Below are positions 33,158-34,998 of a stretch of DNA of 34,998 bases, piece after piece. The DNA comes from an uncultured Aquimarina sp. (lineage in GTDB: Bacteria > Bacteroidota > Bacteroidia > Flavobacteriales > Flavobacteriaceae), in the NCBI GenBank assembly GCA_938011245.1, contig CALLUJ010000017.1:1-34998 (forward strand). The letters run 5' to 3'. How positions within the stretch are numbered: position 1 is the first letter of the stretch; each line of letters begins with the position of its first letter. A model generated the notes under the pieces. It was not told where the DNA came from. It did no database searches and saw only the letters and a list, made by a program, of their open reading frames with translations. The position numbers and the translations under genes were made by a program.

Positions 33158-34109
33158 ACTTCATTTCTTTATTTTGGGACGTGTACATTAACTTTTGTTT
33201 GGTGGCATCTAATTGAAGTGATAACAACTCTGGTCTAGAATAATGTCCAACAGAATCCATCATTCTTTTTCTTTTAGTTATTAAATGCATATCCATATTG
33301 GCATACACAATGCCTTCGCCTTCTGTAAGAACCTCTGAAATTACAACTCCTTCTGGAGAAATTATAGCCGTAAAACAACCTTTAGTTAATACCTTCTGCA
33401 TACTCTCGTCTGCTGTAATTGAAGCCACTTGTTCTGGAAATAAATACCCTGTAGAGTTAATTACAAAACATCCCGATTCTAATGCGTGGTGTTTCATAGT
33501 TACTTCCATTTGATCGGCAAATATTTGACCTACCATAGATCCTGGAAATTGACTGCAATGGATTTGTTCATTATCGTTCATAAGTGCAAAACGTGCTAAT
33601 GGGTTATAATGTTCCCAACAAGCTAACGCACCTATTCTACCAATAGTAGTTTCAACAGCTTTAAGACCACTTCCGTCTCCTTGTCCCCATATCATACGTT
33701 CGTGGTAGGTAGGTGTTATTTTTCTTCTTTTCAATACCAACTCTCCTGTAGTATCAAATATAAGCTGCGTGTTGTAGAGTGTACCATTATCTCTTTCGTT
33801 TACTCCTAGCACAACAACTATTTGATGTTCTTTTGCAAGCGACCCTATATATATAGTATCTTTACTAGGCACTACAACTGCTTGTTCATAAAGTTTTAGA
33901 TGATCTTTTTTAATAGATACCGCCGGTTTTATAAAAGAAAAATAGGGGTAGTTAGGCACTGCCGTTTCAGGGAAAACTATAATATCGGCATTATTTGTTC
34001 CTGCTTCCGCAATGGCTTTTCCTACCTTTTTTAAGGTTTCCAATCTATTTTCTAGAACTGGCGACAATTGTACTGCCGCCGCTCTAACAATATTTTTTTT
34101 AAAAACCAT
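33123..34109 (-). CDS. nitC: Nit6803-type nitrilase (NitC)
   Basis: The 328-residue enzyme of the nitrilase superfamily hydrolyses nitriles to acid and ammonia. The catalytic Glu48 ([12 protein letters not shown]), Lys130 ([16 protein letters not shown], with Glu137) and Cys164 ([15 protein letters not shown]) are all present. Together with the neighbours, this points to the Synechocystis Nit6803 group and not to plant-type or amidase branches. It starts three bases after the MSMEG_0572 gene. In Pseudomonas the homologous NitC is required for growth on cyanide; here the natural substrate is inferred. Confidence 0.93.
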   Translation of the reverse strand: MVFKKNIVRAAAVQLSPVLENRLETLKKVGKAIAEAGTNNADIIVFPETAVPNYPYFSFIKPAVSIKKDHLKLYEQAVVVPSKDTIYIGSLAKEHQIVVVLGVNERDNGTLYNTQLIFDTTGELVLKRRKITPTYHERMIWGQGDGSGLKAVETTIGRIGALACWEHYNPLARFALMNDNEQIHCSQFPGSMVGQIFADQMEVTMKHHALESGCFVINSTGYLFPEQVASITADESMQKVLTKGCFTAIISPEGVVISEVLTEGEGIVYANMDMHLITKRKRMMDSVGHYSRPELLSLQLDATKQKLMYTSQNKEMKYDEYSNQNTPN

Positions 34110-34112
34110 AGG

Positions 34113-34595
34113 TTACATTGTCCAAGTGTGTACTACAAAAGCATTTTCTTTACGGTGTACTAGCTGAATATCCATAACATCGAGTGGGCTTATTGGAATA
34201 ATTCCTGGTAATAGAGAAGGCTCCCCATGTCCATATAAAGCTTGTAACGCAAAACGGCATGCGTAAATTTTACCGCCTTCTTCCATAAACTTTTTTAAGC
34301 GAACAGCATAATTTAAATGTCCTGGAAAGGCTTCACTTCCTAATGTTGGAAATCCCCTTTGAATTCCTAGGGTTACTCCAGGACCGTATAACAAAATAGA
34401 CGTTTCGAAGCCTTTTCGTTGTAAACGTGTTGCGGTAAGAATATTTACTAATCCTATGGAACCTTCAAAAGCTACGGTATGGAAAGTTACTAGAGCTTTT
34501 TCTCCTTCTTCGGCTTTTACATCTTCAAATACTTTGTCTTCATAATCTACAAAGAAATCTCCGTCTTTGTGCATTGGCGTTTCTACTTTTGGCAT
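34113..34595 (-). CDS. nitB: MSMEG_0572/Sll0783 family nitrogen-starvation protein (NitB)
   Basis: The 160-residue soluble protein has [25 protein letters not shown] and [16 protein letters not shown], resembling the DsrE-like fold of the MSMEG_0572/Sll0783 family, first gene of Nit1C clusters. Cys113 (KIYACRFAL) is the only cysteine. The cyanobacterial member is strongly induced by nitrogen starvation. It leads the operon, with an 18-bp palindrome and a TAnnTTTG box in the 50 bases before it. The biochemical role is unknown. Confidence 0.88.
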   Translation of the reverse strand: MPKVETPMHKDGDFFVDYEDKVFEDVKAEEGEKALVTFHTVAFEGSIGLVNILTATRLQRKGFETSILLYGPGVTLGIQRGFPTLGSEAFPGHLNYAVRLKKFMEEGGKIYACRFALQALYGHGEPSLLPGIIPISPLDVMDIQLVHRKENAFVVHTWTM

Positions 34596-34620
34596 AATTT
34601 TGATTGTTTTTAATTATACT

Positions 34621-34628
34621 CAAATCTA
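34621..34628 (-). promoter_or_regulatory. Candidate -7 box of the Nit1C operon
   Basis: On the minus strand this reads TAGATTTG (TAnnTTTG), 26 bases before the first gene's start codon. A CAAA at 34656-34659 (TTTG on the minus strand) could be the -33 element, but the spacing of 27 is long. Confidence 0.5.
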
Positions 34629-34645
34629 AAATACTTAAGTATTTT
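34628..34645. promoter_or_regulatory. 18-bp palindromic operator candidate
   Basis: AAAATACTTAAGTATTTT is a perfect palindrome touching the -7 box of the Nit1C operon and lying within the predicted spacer. That position suits a dimeric repressor or a MerR-type activator. AT-rich palindromes occur by chance, but 18 perfect bases at this place are notable. Confidence 0.5.
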
Positions 34646-34784
34646 TATTGCAGGACAAATTCAACAAAAAATAGGACTAATTATACTTAATCCTTTAAAG
34701 CCCTTAATACAAGGAAGATTAGTCAACACATCTTATGTTATTAAAAATATTGTCCCACAACAATATGTTAAAAACAACAAAAAC

Positions 34785-34800
34785 TACGTATAAATACGTA
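34785..34800. promoter_or_regulatory. TACGTA-N4-TACGTA inverted repeat
   Basis: Two TACGTA half-sites flank TAAA, giving a 16-base near-symmetric site about 190 bases before the Nit1C operon. It may be a regulator site of the nitrogen cluster or of the mobile element to its right. Confidence 0.35.
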
Positions 34801-34889
34801 ATTCAAATTTTATATTGCAATTATAAACAATCTCATATCAATCTTTGCTAATATGAAATCTTGAATTCAAGTTATAAGTGCGAGAGATT

Positions 34890-34925
34890 TTAAATATTGA
34901 GTGGGCTAGCCCACTCAATATTTAA
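34890..34925. repeat. Perfect 36-bp palindrome upstream of IS30 transposase
   Basis: Two 18-base arms (left arm TTAAATATTGAGTGGGCT) are exact reverse complements with no loop, ending 25 bases before the transposase ATG. No T-run follows, so it is not a normal terminator. It may shield the transposase from outside transcription or be a joined pair of element ends. Confidence 0.8.
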
Positions 34926-34950
34926 GATTAAAAGACCACATTTGTCTTGC

Positions 34951-34998
34951 ATGAAAAATTACAGTCAATTAGCCTTAGCTCAAAGGTATGAATTAGAG
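34951..34998 (+). CDS. IS30-family transposase (3' end outside window)
   Basis: The first 16 codons read MKNYSQLALAQRYELE, matching the conserved start of IS30-family transposases (compare MKxYxQLTLEQRYQIE), which is the beginning of the N-terminal helix-turn-helix. The rest lies beyond the window. It points away from the Nit1C operon. Confidence 0.7.
   Translation, partial: MKNYSQLALAQRYELE

Larger units (their letters stand above)
34596..34950. other. Intergenic region between Nit1C and the IS30 transposase
   Basis: It holds the Nit1C promoter and 18-bp palindrome, a small 7-bp hairpin at 34747-34766 (ATATTGT/ACAATAT), the TACGTA repeat and a 36-bp palindrome before the IS30 start. No ORF is credible. 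The left end of the IS30 element must lie in its right part, but its terminal repeat cannot be fixed without the other end. Confidence 0.5.

Noticed and set aside
34785..34800. NtcA-type nitrogen-control site
   Set aside because: NtcA needs GTA-N8-TAC; here the spacing between GTA and TAC is four bases, and NtcA is cyanobacterial.
1..34998. CRISPR array or tRNA/rRNA genes
   Set aside because: No regularly spaced direct repeats and no cloverleaf or rRNA-like stretches were seen on either strand.

Overview
The window is low-GC DNA from a member of the Bacteroidota, most likely a marine Flavobacteriaceae species. The signs are a GldA gliding-motility ATPase, a fused DAHP synthase/chorismate mutase, many short lipoproteins with a Cys directly after a hydrophobic leader, almost no Shine-Dalgarno sequences, and several TAnnTTTG promoter boxes typical of the phylum. 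No rRNA, tRNA or CRISPR array is visible.

Region 1 (1-6201, + strand) is a graveyard of effector/immunity modules. It opens inside a secreted-hydrolase gene that ends in an intact M23 peptidase domain. Three more cell-wall-hydrolase pieces follow: the back half of a TIGR02594-type amidase, the back half of a GH19-type lysozyme/chitinase, and a headless but nearly complete GH19 domain. Each hydrolase piece is followed within 0-4 bases by a short lipoprotein gene, and two further lipoprotein genes (one broken) close the array. This is the layout expected of a polymorphic antibacterial toxin locus, possibly type VI secretion, that has collected displaced toxin tips with their immunity genes. An IS1595-family element with clear inverted repeats (6179-7134) ends the region.

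Region 2 (7258-13608, - strand) is a lipid/polyketide cluster. In order of transcription it encodes an FAD oxidoreductase, a methyltransferase, a type III polyketide synthase, a FabL-like enoyl reductase, a FabZ-like dehydratase, a FabF-like ketosynthase, an acyl carrier protein and a phosphopantetheinyl transferase. The first three genes match the gene set of the Streptomyces srs phenolic-lipid operon. The rest look like a dedicated fatty-acid system that makes the starter chain.

Region 3 (13729-24376) is mixed: an exported sulfatase, a type II NADH dehydrogenase, a zinc alcohol dehydrogenase, a secreted unknown protein, the GTPases Der and Era, a small helical protein, two nucleotide-sugar enzymes of the WbpB/WbpD type, and gldA.

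Region 4 (24377-28890, + strand) is a phenylalanine/tyrosine operon (pheA, aminotransferase, tyrA, DAHP synthase/chorismate mutase). Its 5' leader encodes an 18-residue peptide with four Phe and five Tyr. The peptide's stop codon overlaps one arm of a mutually exclusive antiterminator/terminator pair, so this is a textbook-style transcription attenuator and the clearest regulatory finding in the window.

Region 5 (28896-34595, - strand) is a complete seven-gene Nit1C cluster: MSMEG_0572 family, Nit6803-type nitrilase, MSMEG_0568 radical SAM, GNAT, AIR-synthase-like, MSMEG_0570 family and flavin monooxygenase. It has been linked in other bacteria to growth on cyanide as nitrogen source. An 18-bp palindrome touches its predicted promoter. 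The right edge holds a perfect 36-bp palindrome and the first codons of an IS30-family transposase.
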